Assembly (NCBI GenBank): GCA_000383735.1
Contig: KB912163.1
Location: 1-12,292, forward strand
Direction: 5' to 3'
Length of the DNA: 12,292 nucleotides
Source of the DNA: Verrucomicrobia bacterium SCGC AAA164-M04
Lineage (GTDB): Bacteria; Verrucomicrobiota; Verrucomicrobiae; Verrucomicrobiales; Akkermansiaceae
Part shown: piece by piece, positions 1 to 9,900 of the stretch
Numbering within the stretch: position 1 is the stretch's first letter
How the letters are laid out: each line of letters starts with the position of its first letter
The notes under the pieces: generated by a model
Databases searched by the model: none
What the model saw: only the letters and a program-made list of their open reading frames with translations
Told to the model about the DNA's origin: nothing
Position numbers and translations under genes: made by a program

Positions 1-182
1 CGACTACCAAACTGAAGGAATGGGCATTCCAATCTCCCCCCGCAGACTACTCCCCCACTCCGCTGACAACCGGCAGATGCGCGCCGCTGCACGCAGTTCA
101 CTATGTATCCATTTCGGAGATTCCTCAATTTTCCTAAGCAAGACTCAAACTATTACTACGGAATATAGATGACGAGCTAAGC
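1..182. other. Left flank with GC step; no gene callable
   Basis: The first 120 bases are about 57% G+C and the next 120 about 39%, which places the edge of the low-GC block near 120-140. Several short frames run in from the left edge: plus strand from position 2 to a TGA at 170-172, plus strand from position 3 to a TAA at 135-137, and a minus-strand frame of about 45 codons ending at a stop at 4-6. The frame from position 3 has many G/C third bases and could be the tail of a host gene. None has a recognisable motif, so I cannot choose between them. No tRNA or attachment repeat was seen here by eye. Confidence 0.4.
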
Positions 183-257
183 ATGCGGCGATTACAAAAC
201 CATCTAGCAGGTCCACTCAAAAATCAAAATCCTGCGAATTGGTTCCTCAACGATTTA

Positions 258-548
258 TTAGCTTCCCGCGATAGCACATACGACGATAAACAAAACAATA
301 ACTATAACTATAATGTAAACGATCAAATCAGTCTCAGGGCTCCCATTCAAATCATTACCCTCGATTTTATGTCCACATTTTGGGCAATCAAGAGAAGTGT
401 ATCCGTTCCCGCAACCTAAACAAAAAACGCCTTTACCACCATTCGCAGCATCCCCAAATTCCCACCCCCTATTGGTCCCGCAATGGCTACAATCACCTGC
501 AAGGGTATTTCTCCCCTCACTATATCCGCATTTGATACATGTAGCCAT
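258..548 (-). CDS. Small double zinc-ribbon protein with C-terminal membrane helix
   Basis: This is a 96-residue protein of unknown role. Two zinc-ribbon units are visible: CxxC pairs at Cys4/Cys7 and Cys20/Cys23 (each followed by Gly), and a second unit at Cys43/Cys46 and Cys55/Cys58. A strongly hydrophobic stretch of Ile/Val/Leu from about residue 74 to 94 looks like a single transmembrane helix at the very C-terminus. The layout therefore suggests a tail-anchored inner-membrane protein with a cytoplasmic metal-binding head (inference). The regular cysteine spacing argues that this frame is real and that the overlapping plus-strand frame at 183-419 is its shadow. The ATG at 548 begins right before the first cysteine pair; only a weak purine run (AAAAG) precedes it. 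It is divergent from the helicase operon and shares the 549-887 gap with it, so it may be an accessory or regulatory gene of the cassette, or unrelated cargo. Confidence 0.75.
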   Translation of the reverse strand: MATCIKCGYSEGRNTLAGDCSHCGTNRGWEFGDAANGGKGVFCLGCGNGYTSLDCPKCGHKIEGNDLNGSPETDLIVYIIVIVIVLFIVVCAIAGS

Positions 549-646
549 ATCTTTTGGTTAAAAAATAAATTGGTTTATTACAAGTCGAGAGTTGAAATGA
601 CATCCTCACCTCATAATTTCAAAACAATAGTAGCCCATATTCCTAT

Positions 647-663
647 AAGTATCGCTCATACTT
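647..663. repeat. Inverted repeat AAGTAT-N5-ATACTT
   Basis: A perfect 6-bp inverted repeat with a 5-base spacer (CGCTC), centred about 107 bases upstream of the zinc-ribbon gene's start codon. The spacing resembles a half-site pair for a dimeric regulator, but a match of this length can arise by chance in AT-rich DNA and no regulator gene is present in the window. Confidence 0.25.
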
Positions 664-695
664 CGATGTTTTTCATGGTCTTAAACAGCAGTAAA

Positions 696-707
696 CACTA
701 ATTAGTG
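696..707. promoter_or_regulatory. 12-bp perfect palindrome CACTAATTAGTG, possible operator
   Basis: All twelve bases match their reverse complement, with no spacer. It lies in the divergent gap about 190 bases before druH and abuts the GC-rich hairpin at 707-727. A compact palindrome in a shared promoter region fits a binding site for a dimeric repressor, though its partner is not encoded here. Confidence 0.3.
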
Positions 708-727
708 GGGATGAAAAAGGCATCCCC
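707..727. other. GGGGATG/CATCCCC hairpin
   Basis: A 7-bp stem with four G:C pairs at its base and a 7-base loop (AAAAAGG). On the plus strand it is followed by further C residues, not a U tract; on the minus strand it is followed by the AT palindrome. It is therefore not a standard intrinsic terminator in either direction. It could be a transcript hairpin insulating the divergent units, or part of a protein-binding site together with 696-707. Confidence 0.35.
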
Positions 728-887
728 CCCAATATTTCCGGTAAAAAGCTACCTTCCACAACTAATAACCGTTGAGACTGAAGAGCACTCATAATCTCAT
801 TTTTAGGAAGTAAATAGATTTCTACGGTTGATGACTTCTTAAGACCGAGCACGGCAGCGTCGATTTAGAAGCGAATAGTTTTTTTAA

Positions 888-3800
888 ATGAGCGATCTTT
901 ACAATGATTGGGCGATTGCTCTAACGAAACACTTTTTCGGACCACACATGGCCGGAAAAAGAACTCGGCTAACAGTCAATGAGCAATTATTAAACGAGGA
1001 ATTTGGTTATCTTGGTGGCTTTCAAGGCTTTGTTTCTGCAGTGAAAAACGGCCCGATTTGGGTCAAACAGCTCTCTCCGAATAGCATCCATGATGCAGCC
1101 AAGCTTGTATACGACATCTGGAAAAAACCAGTCACACAGCGGCCCAAAGACTACCCACCTCTCCCAAACGATAGCCCCCCATATCTCCCATATCTTGCTT
1201 TACTGTGCCTTGGCTGGGCAACTGATGACGAGGATCTTAATTTATCAGCGCATAATTTCTACGAACGACTCGAACTAGTCTTAGAAGATCACGGCCTTAA
1301 AACTCCACTTCTTAAAAATTGGAGAATCTATTGGGAAGAACTTGAGAACTGGAGTGCTGGATTCCACGGCGAGCTGGGGATATGGAAGCTCGAATACATC
1401 TATTGGAAACACGTTGGGATACCGTATTCACAAACCATCTTAACATCATCAAAGCTTAGGAAACTGCCGTGGCTTTTTCATATAACCCACCTTTCTATAG
1501 CTGTAGAAAATGGCTTACCAAGCAAAGAACAATTAAGAGCTACGCTTCTCCAATTTGAAAGCTACACAAAACAGGCTCTAGGAATCTTCTTAACTGAAAA
1601 TCTAAAAGATTCTGAAAGTAAAATTGGTGATAAAACCCTGAGCCTTTTAGTTGAACAGTTAGAAGAACCTGAAAACAGGATTTATGACGATCAGTCACAA
1701 TTACAGTCATCGAGAACAAATCAGAAAAATGAACGAATTGAAAAATTAAATCTGAGGGTGATCATTGAGTTCAATACTACAAAAAATCAATGGCACCTTG
1801 GTTATGGCCTTCTAGAAGATCAAGCACCCACAAGATACTCTGAATCTCACGAACTTCATTTTGTGAGGGAAGGAACCTCGCACTTGGGTGTGCTCTGGAT
1901 GGCGTATAAAAATGACTCCCCCGACTACTTGAGTGGGAATGAAATTGATCGGAACTCTATAATAGAAACAGATTTTGAAGCCGAAGGCGAAAATGGCCGG
2001 AGTCTAATCGCTCTCTCTACCCAAAAAAGGGAAGTTAGAATTTTTCGTAGTAATTTTACTTCGAATTATATCATCGAAGAATACAACCTACCAACGGCCG
2101 GAGATTGTTATCTTTTGTCAAATAGCGAAAGCAAAAAAGCACTAGACAACTGGTTAGCTGAATTCGTGTCTTTAGGAGGTGAAGTTTCTTCTCAAATTCC
2201 TCAAACAGGATTACCTTCATTTCTCACGATACAATATGTCAATCGCCTTGAAAAAGCTCCTCCCGAGTTTTTGAACAGATTTCCTGACAGCAGGACGAGA
2301 ACTATAAGTCCAACGTATATTTCATTTGTTGGGGGATCACGAATAATCGGCGCAGGCTCTGAACGTCGTTATCTTGGATATGACCTGCCAACAGTCGTTT
2401 TAGAAGTAAGAGATGAAGCTTATTTAAATGTTATCGGGGCTGAGATTACGCCTGCGACAAACCACAATGAGATACAATCCACGATTCCCCGTTCACAAGT
2501 GGAGGAATATGATCTCCTAATTCAGGAGAATACTTCTTCCATCACTATTGAAGCGATTAACAGAAAAACAAACGACATCCTTGAGACGAGAACAATCGCT
2601 GTAACCAATCACCTTCTTGAGAGCATTCGATATAATCAGGAAGATGAGATAAATTTTGATCGCTTTGGAATGGTTTCTAATGAGTCTGGTATATTTGGTT
2701 GCTCAATTAAATCCACTTCCCACGACAAATCATGTGATCAAATCATCCCAATAGAGGATTACAGACAAGATTTTGATTCTGATAACCGAGAGAATAAAGA
2801 CGGGATTAGAGATGAACGGTGGAAGATTTTAGAATCTCTTTTAGTTAAGAGGCGTTTTACAGGCCAAGAATTTAAAAGGAAAGTTGAACGAATCATTGGG
2901 GATTGGCCTACCTACGGATGGGCAGACCTACAAACATTACAGGCTCTCGGGCATCTAGAAGTTGAACGAGACAAAAAAGGCCGAATTGCTTACATTTATC
3001 ATGTAAAAGCATCCGCATTCAAGCTGCCTTGGAGCAAGGGCTCGGATAGTTTATTTGGAATTGCTGGGTGCCCATCTTTCGGACAGCTAACAACCCTCAA
3101 ACAAAACTCCATAGAACTAGGTCTCAGGCTTTCAGCTTATGAACGCCACCGTTCCACTCTACCGCCATTGATCATAATTGAAGGGGACGAAGAGTCTATT
3201 CAACTTTGCTTGGCTGATGCTAATTTTTCTTATCAGGGAGAAAATGGAGGTCCCGCTACATCGACAAAAATCGCGCAATGGTCTGGAAGCCTGAAACAGC
3301 GTGAAGATGCCTTTCAATGGCAAGCAGGGATAATCCAAGAACCTGAAGCTGTATTTAATCCATTTAGGTTCTTAATGCTATCACCCGAAAGTTTTAATTG
3401 CCCCTATAAGCTCTTTTTAATTCCTGATAGCTACTCTCAACAGAACAAATGGCACGCAATTGTGAAGACTGCCGGAGCCAGCGATCTAGATGAGCGCGGG
3501 CGCCATGTGTTTCTATCTGATCTATCATGGGGCAAGTGGTTAACTTTAAAAAAAGCCACTCTTGGAATACCCCCTCATATTGAATGTTTCGATGATGAGA
3601 ACATTCCGATTCCTTATGATTCGAAACACTGTCAACTCATTGTCCCCGCCTCACTTCGCTTTCCTACACTACTTTATAGAGCGCTATTGATGTGCAGCGG
3701 GATGCCACCGACAGTGGTCAGACAAAGCCAATTCTTTTCTAAGGCCGAATCTGAATTCTTACCCGATGAAGACATCCCCTACACAAGTAGCTGCCATATC

Positions 3801-3926
3801 TATCAATCCGTCCCTCTAGAAATCGCGAAACTTATATGTCAAAAAGTTTCAGCATGGCCCATAGACCTTAATCTCTTACAAAATAGGACTTTCGAAACTA
3901 ATGAAGAATCCGACTACCACTCATAA
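888..3926 (+). CDS. druH: DruH-like protein of a Druantia type III system
   Basis: A 1012-residue protein with no classical enzyme motif; I saw no Walker, nuclease or methylase signature. The name rests mainly on its size and on its position directly before, and overlapping, a giant DUF1998 helicase, which is the two-gene plan of Druantia type III (established in the defence literature). The N-terminal third (about residues 1-230) is Trp/Tyr-rich and helical, with a W-x2-LE-x-W stretch and a later HVGIPYSQ segment. The centre (about 400-600) is beta-rich and Ig-like in look. Residues about 641-720 look like a winged helix: a helical block, then ADLQTLQALGHLEVERDKKG followed by a beta hairpin, suggesting DNA contact or a protein interface (inference). 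No signal peptide or membrane segment is seen, so it is cytoplasmic. The ATG at 888 follows TTTTTTTAA with no good Shine-Dalgarno. The last 26 bases overlap the helicase start, implying translational coupling. Confidence 0.7.
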   Translation: MSDLYNDWAIALTKHFFGPHMAGKRTRLTVNEQLLNEEFGYLGGFQGFVSAVKNGPIWVKQLSPNSIHDAAKLVYDIWKKPVTQRPKDYPPLPNDSPPYLPYLALLCLGWATDDEDLNLSAHNFYERLELVLEDHGLKTPLLKNWRIYWEELENWSAGFHGELGIWKLEYIYWKHVGIPYSQTILTSSKLRKLPWLFHITHLSIAVENGLPSKEQLRATLLQFESYTKQALGIFLTENLKDSESKIGDKTLSLLVEQLEEPENRIYDDQSQLQSSRTNQKNERIEKLNLRVIIEFNTTKNQWHLGYGLLEDQAPTRYSESHELHFVREGTSHLGVLWMAYKNDSPDYLSGNEIDRNSIIETDFEAEGENGRSLIALSTQKREVRIFRSNFTSNYIIEEYNLPTAGDCYLLSNSESKKALDNWLAEFVSLGGEVSSQIPQTGLPSFLTIQYVNRLEKAPPEFLNRFPDSRTRTISPTYISFVGGSRIIGAGSERRYLGYDLPTVVLEVRDEAYLNVIGAEITPATNHNEIQSTIPRSQVEEYDLLIQENTSSITIEAINRKTNDILETRTIAVTNHLLESIRYNQEDEINFDRFGMVSNESGIFGCSIKSTSHDKSCDQIIPIEDYRQDFDSDNRENKDGIRDERWKILESLLVKRRFTGQEFKRKVERIIGDWPTYGWADLQTLQALGHLEVERDKKGRIAYIYHVKASAFKLPWSKGSDSLFGIAGCPSFGQLTTLKQNSIELGLRLSAYERHRSTLPPLIIIEGDEESIQLCLADANFSYQGENGGPATSTKIAQWSGSLKQREDAFQWQAGIIQEPEAVFNPFRFLMLSPESFNCPYKLFLIPDSYSQQNKWHAIVKTAGASDLDERGRHVFLSDLSWGKWLTLKKATLGIPPHIECFDDENIPIPYDSKHCQLIVPASLRFPTLLYRALLMCSGMPPTVVRQSQFFSKAESEFLPDEDIPYTSSCHIYQSVPLEIAKLICQKVSAWPIDLNLLQNRTFETNEESDYHS

Positions 3927-6900
3927 CTCGATTAAAAAGGGAGTTCTCCGCTATATTAAAACAGCGTTCGGCACTCGATCGGATACCTTCGAAAAAGAAC
4001 GCGACACCTTACTAGCAAGGCAAGGTGGACTTTTTCAAGAACCATTCGTCGAGCCCATAATTGGCTACACTTCAGCAAACAAGCTTGCAGATTTAACAAA
4101 CAAAGAACTTCCAGAGCTCTCTGACAATGCTATCAAGGCCTTTAAGACCTTATGCGGGAGCTCGTTATTCTCTGAAGACTTAAGCCTCTATTCTCATCAA
4201 GAGGAAATGCTCACTAAAGCTCTTTCAGGAAAAAAACTGTGTGATTACCACAGGCACCGGATCAGGAAAAACTGAATCATTTTTACTTCCGCTAATCGCT
4301 CAAATAACAAAGGAAGCAGAGAATTGGGGCCCAGCCAATCGAGCCGAAGAGCGAGCTGGAAATCTTTGGACCAAGGCAAACGGACACAAATGGAATAAGG
4401 ACAAGCGCCAAGAACTTTGGAAAGAACCTAAGTTAAGAACGCCAGCGCTTCGAGGCCTTATTCTTTATCCTATGAATGCTCTTGTAGAAGATCAGTTAGG
4501 AAGACTTAGGGAAGCCCTCAATTCAGATCCAGTTCATACAAAGGGTTACAGTGACGCTGATGATTTTTTTAAGGGAAACCGAATAACATTTGGCCGTTAT
4601 AATGGAGAGACGATAGTTTCTGGTCATCCGTTTAAACCTGACGGAAACCCTAACAAATCTGCCAGAGAACGGCTAAAAAAAGAGTTTAATAACTTCCGAA
4701 AGATTTACGAAGGATTAAAGCGCCAACGAGACGAAGCGACTGGAGAAGATCAAGAAAAAGCCATAGAGCTTCTTAACTACTTTCCTCGCGTTGACGACGC
4801 ATCTGTTGAGATGCTCCACCGGTGGGAGATGCAACGCCTTCCACCTGACATTCTCATCACCAACTTTAGTATGTTGTCCGCTATATTGATGCGGCATAAA
4901 GACCCAACTATTAATAATGATCAAGCCGACAGTGAGCTAATATCAAAAACCAGAATCTGGCTTGAAAATGATCCATGCCGAAATGATAAATCAATCCCTC
5001 CTTCAAGGATCTTCCACCTCGTTATCGACGAGCTCCATTTGTATCGAGGCACCTCAGGAACCGAAGTTTCTTATCTTATCAGGCTATTAATAGAGCGTCT
5101 CGGGCTCACACCTAATAGTCCTCAACTGAGAATTCTTTCCTCTTCGGCATCTCTCGAAGCTGACAACGAAAACACTTGGGATTTTTTAGGGCAGTTCTTT
5201 GGTTACTCCAAAGATCAGGCCAAAGAGAACTTTGAAATAATCTCAGGATCAAAAATAAAAAACGGAAGAGACTTCTTTGACAAAAGCCTAAATGAAAAAG
5301 TAATCGACCTCGCATTGAAAGTTGGGAAAGAAAACGAACAGGGGGAAAAAGAGAATATCCAAGTATTAAAGGAACAAATATTATCTGACCCAGACATTAT
5401 TGGAATCATTATCGCCTCGTGCATGCGCGATGAAACCAGTGAACCTCGTGCAACCCGCTACAGCGAAATTGCCGAAAGATTGTTTACTGACCTAACGACC
5501 GCAAGCGACAAAGAAAATGCCCTATCAGGACTATTACGATCGTTAGCTGAAATCTCAGATAACGAAAATTCAAATATACCGAGATTCCGATTCCACTGGA
5601 TGGCTCGGGCTGTAGAGGGGATCTACGCATCATCTGATCCAACAACAGCAGATAATGCTCTTAAAGACTCCAACCGGACTATCGGAAAACTTTACGAGAC
5701 AGGTGGTGCCCTCGAGGATGAAAAAGGAAATCGTATCCTAGAAGCTTTGTATTGTGACTGCTGTGGAACTCTATTATTGGCGGGGCACCGATCTCAAACA
5801 AAGCCAACTATACCAGGGATACGGCAACGACACACGGAACTTCTTCCCGTCACTCAAAATCTGGAAAGATTACCAAATGGATTTTCTGAGAGTCTTACGG
5901 ATAGACTAGGCTATAAAGATTTAGCAATTTTTTGGCCTAGTCCGATTGGTGTAGATCTAACGAAAAAAGACATAAAGTGGAGCCAATCTCTTGATTCTGC
6001 AATCATCGCCAAAGAGGGCAAAGGTTTTCAAATTCGTCAGGACGAAAAAGTCAATGCGAGTTGGAATCGAGCAGCACTTGCACCCAAGACAGGGATTGTC
6101 ACAAGACTTGATCTCAATCAGCCACTTCCTAAAGGAAGTATAGATGGGATGATTTTTGATTTAGACGAAACCCAAATATTACCTTCAGGTATTTCTTTTC
6201 TTGATGATCCAGATGCTGACACGCCAGCAATGCCCCATTTATGCCCTAATTGTGAGTCTGATTATCATGACCGTATGCATCGTTTATCGCCAATTAGAAC
6301 GTTTAGGACTGGTCTAAATAAGCTGTCTCAAGTCTTAACGAAACAACTCTTTAAATCCCTCGATTCTAGCGATCAGGAGCGCAAACTTGTTGCCTTCTCC
6401 GATAGTCGAGAAGCAGCCGCTGTTCTTGCGAATGGGATAGAAACCGAACACTGGACAGATGCACTGAGATCAACACTGTTTGGCGAAATAATGAAAACCG
6501 TCAACAATCCTTCAGTTGCGATTAAGAAGGATATAATAAGAAAATGGGAAGATTTCAAAAGCGAAGGAGAGACACTTACTGCGCTGGAAGAATTCATCAC
6601 TCAAAAGATCAATCAAAGCCCACAATTTAACAACGAGATCATCGAATGTTATGATTTGATTCAAAAATCTGAAATCAACATTGAATCGGTTGCTACATTT
6701 AAGAAGGCCCAAGCTGAAGAGGAAAAAACTCAGGCGAAAAATCAGCTTAATGAAATGGTGAAACCAGAGACTATTGTTAGGCTTGATGATTTTTTAGGGG
6801 GCGAAGAATCAATAGCTTTCTACGCCTTAGCGAGAAAAGGATTATGCCCAGCCGGACCTGATGTCACAGATCGATTAAGGAATAGAAAATGGTGGAACGA

Positions 6901-9900
6901 GTACCTTAATTTAGATTTAACAGCCCCTAAACAAGGTCTCAGTCAGGACGAGAAGGCAAACTTATCACAACTAAAGCAAGACGGTCTATACCGTCATGCA
7001 ATGAACACTTTGTTCGGTCGACTAATATACGATCTTGAGTCACAAGGCGTGGGTCATGTCACACTTCAACTTTCGACAGGTTTTAATTCGGGCCTAAATA
7101 TCGAAAAATATATATTCGAAAATATTTGCTCATCAATATTGAGAATCTTGGGTGAAGATAATCGACGAAACCCACAGTCGCAAAAGGAATATCGACACCT
7201 TGAACCCTGGAATAATATTCAAGAAGAACTTACCGATAGGGTAACAGGAAGAAAGAAAAAGCGCCTGAAGAGTTACCTAAGTGCGGCATCCTCAAAAAAC
7301 GGAATAGCAGATTGGGAAATTCTTCGTGACGCGGTTGACAGAGCACTTAAAGCTTCAGGCCATCAGGGCTGGATAGTAGACGTTAATCATCTTTATATTA
7401 GCGTAGCCGAAGAAAATAAAAAATGTTGGACCTGCCCCTCTTGCAAACGGCATCACTGGCACCATTCAGGAGGTGTTTGCACTTGGTGTTTTGAAAGCCT
7501 CCCTCAAGAACCTACGGGAATATCTGCTAACGAAATGCGGAAAGAGCACTATTACGCAGCCGAGGCTTTTGACCTAAGTAAGGGTGACGATATATTCCGC
7601 CTACATTGTGAAGAGCTCTCGGGACAGACGGATAATCAAGCACAACGGCAGCGTAATTTTAGAGGTCTATTTATCGATGACGAGAAAATCGAAAACCCTG
7701 AACGAGATGCTCTACAACTCATTGATGAAATCGATTTACTAAGTGTTACAACGACGATGGAAGTAGGCGTAGACATCGGTCCCCTAATTGCAGTAATGCA
7801 AGCCAATATGCCTCCTGAGCGCTTCAACTACCAACAAAGAGTTGGCCGAGCGGGACGAAGAAAGCAGAGATTTTCTATTGCTTTAACTTTTGCGAGAGCG
7901 AACTCCCACGATCAACATCACTTTAATAACCCAGAGAATATTACGGGAGATTTGCCCCCTCAGCCATTTTTATCTATGGGTGAGGATCATAAGATCATCG
8001 CTCAAAGACTTGCTGCTAAAGAATGCTTAAGATTTGCATTTCATCGGTTTGGAAAAAGTTGGCATGAATGTTTCGATGGAAAACCGGACATTCACGGTGA
8101 ATTCGGAACAGTTAGGGATTTCGAAGATAACCCTGATCCAATAGGTGAACTGCTCTCGGATAAGAAAGGCCAAAATCATGCGGAAGAAATCTGTCAGGCT
8201 CTCACTAGAGGTATTGGAGTTAAGCCCCAAATAATTAAGGATTATATTGTCTCTGAACTCTTCGAGACCATCCTTACTAAAATAAGAGAAGATGAGTTCG
8301 TAGAAGAAAACCTAGCGCATAGACTTGCTGAATGTGGCATTCTTCCAATGTATGGGATGCCTACTAGAGTTAGGCCATTATATTACGCCAAAGATCATAA
8401 GACTACTGGCTCATTTCATTCCATTAGCCGAGACCTTGATCTTGCTATAACTGAATTCAGCCCTGGTGCAGAGAGAACGAAGGACAAGCGGACCTATAAG
8501 CCAAACGGACTAATTGGAAATATTCTTTCGAGACATAATAATCGCTTTGTTTCTACAGAACCAGTCAAGGACAGAAGTAAGTACCAAATATTTTGTGAGC
8601 AATGCTATAGACTTGAAGAAACTGATAATGATGAAAACCCACCTCCATGCCCCGACTGCGGGGGGCTTCAACAAATTGATAACGTTGTTACACCTGTTGC
8701 ATTTAGAACTGATGGGGAAACTAACCATGATGCACCGAGAGGTGATAACTCAGGGAGATCAGGTAGGTCTATAATCGCATCAGCAACCGAACCTAGAGGT
8801 GAGATTAGGGAGATTGAAAATACCACCTTGCGTTTTACCAACCTTGGTAGGGTTTTTAGACGAAGCTCAAAAAAACTTGGATTCAAAATTATACCCGATT
8901 CTACATCATATTCGGGTAGTCGAAAAATTGATAACACTTTTATCAACGGATCAGAACATTGGTTTGAAATTGATTGGTGGAGAGAAAATGGTGGCCAAAC
9001 AACGGATATCGAGGACGCGAACGTAACACTCCTTGCTCCAAAGACCACCGATTTGCTCCGTATAAAAGCAAGAGAATGTCCGACCGGTTTTCAACTAAAT
9101 CCTACAGCTACTACTTCGGTTAAAGCTGCTTACTATTCTGCTGCGACACTATTAATTAGAAATGCCTCCCTGAGTCTAGATATCGACCCAGAAGAAATCG
9201 AAATCGCATCCATTCACGGTGATAACCCTGACAACCCAAGGGGTATTGGTGAAATATTGCTAGCCGATCATCTGCCAAATGGCGCCGGCTTCGTAGAATG
9301 GATTCGAGATAATTGGTCAAGCTTGTTAAGTGGAATACTCTTAAATGAAGGTCCCCATTCTAACGGAATTATTCCTTGTTGTGACTCAGCTTGTTACAAA
9401 TGCCTATTGTCGTATAGGAATCGACCTCTACACGGTCTTCTTGATTGGCAATTAGGGGCAAATCTTCTTGCAACTCTGATGTCGAACTCTTTCCAGTGTG
9501 GTCTTGATGGTGATCTCGATCATCCACTTCTCGGTCAATGGAAGAGACGGGCCCTGATCGAAAGGGACAGGATTTGTGAAGCCTTCAAAACTGCTAAACC
9601 GATCAGAGATCTAGAGCTTCCATCTTTTGAGGAGGATAACATCGTTTATTTTCTCTCCCATCCTTTATGGAGTCCTCTCCAGCCCCAGAATAGCATTTTA
9701 ATAGAAAGCGCCAAAAAGCTCGGTGTGGATCCAGAAAACTGCCGTCTTCTTAACCACTTTGATGCTTCAAAAAGAATGTCTTGGATCTGGGAAAATCGCA
9801 GAGAACTTAATTGCCCCCCTCTTGAAGTGTTCTCTTCTGAAGGAGGCTACCAGCCTGTCAGAAAAACAATTAGTGTTCCAAATGAAACGCACTTCACGCT

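Larger units (their letters stand above)
549..887. promoter_or_regulatory. Divergent intergenic region upstream of druH
   Basis: This 339-bp AT-rich gap separates two divergent genes and should hold both promoters. I found no sigma-70 pair with good spacing: TTGAGA at 772-777 and CATAAT at 790-795 are only 12 bases apart. Three inverted repeats lie in the middle (647-663, 696-707, 707-727) and are listed separately as possible operator or hairpin sites. The last part before the druH start is a T7 run followed by AAATG with no clear Shine-Dalgarno sequence. The small plus-strand frame at 483-701 has no protein-like features and overlaps the zinc-ribbon gene, so it is not called. Confidence 0.45.

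Noticed and set aside
183..419. 78-codon plus-strand frame
   Set aside because: It is antisense to the zinc-ribbon gene, has low-complexity Asn/Tyr stretches and no family features.
772..795. TTGAGA...CATAAT as the druH promoter
   Set aside because: The spacer is 12 bases; sigma-70 promoters need about 16-18.
4230..4237. A AAA AAC as a programmed -1 ribosomal frameshift site
   Set aside because: The heptamer is a classic -1 slippery site, but joining the two frames needs +1 (or -2), and the zero-frame phase of the run does not match. I saw no convincing stem-loop just downstream.
8668..9048. 126-codon minus-strand frame inside druE
   Set aside because: Antisense to a continuous helicase frame with clear domains; its composition looks like a reverse-strand shadow.
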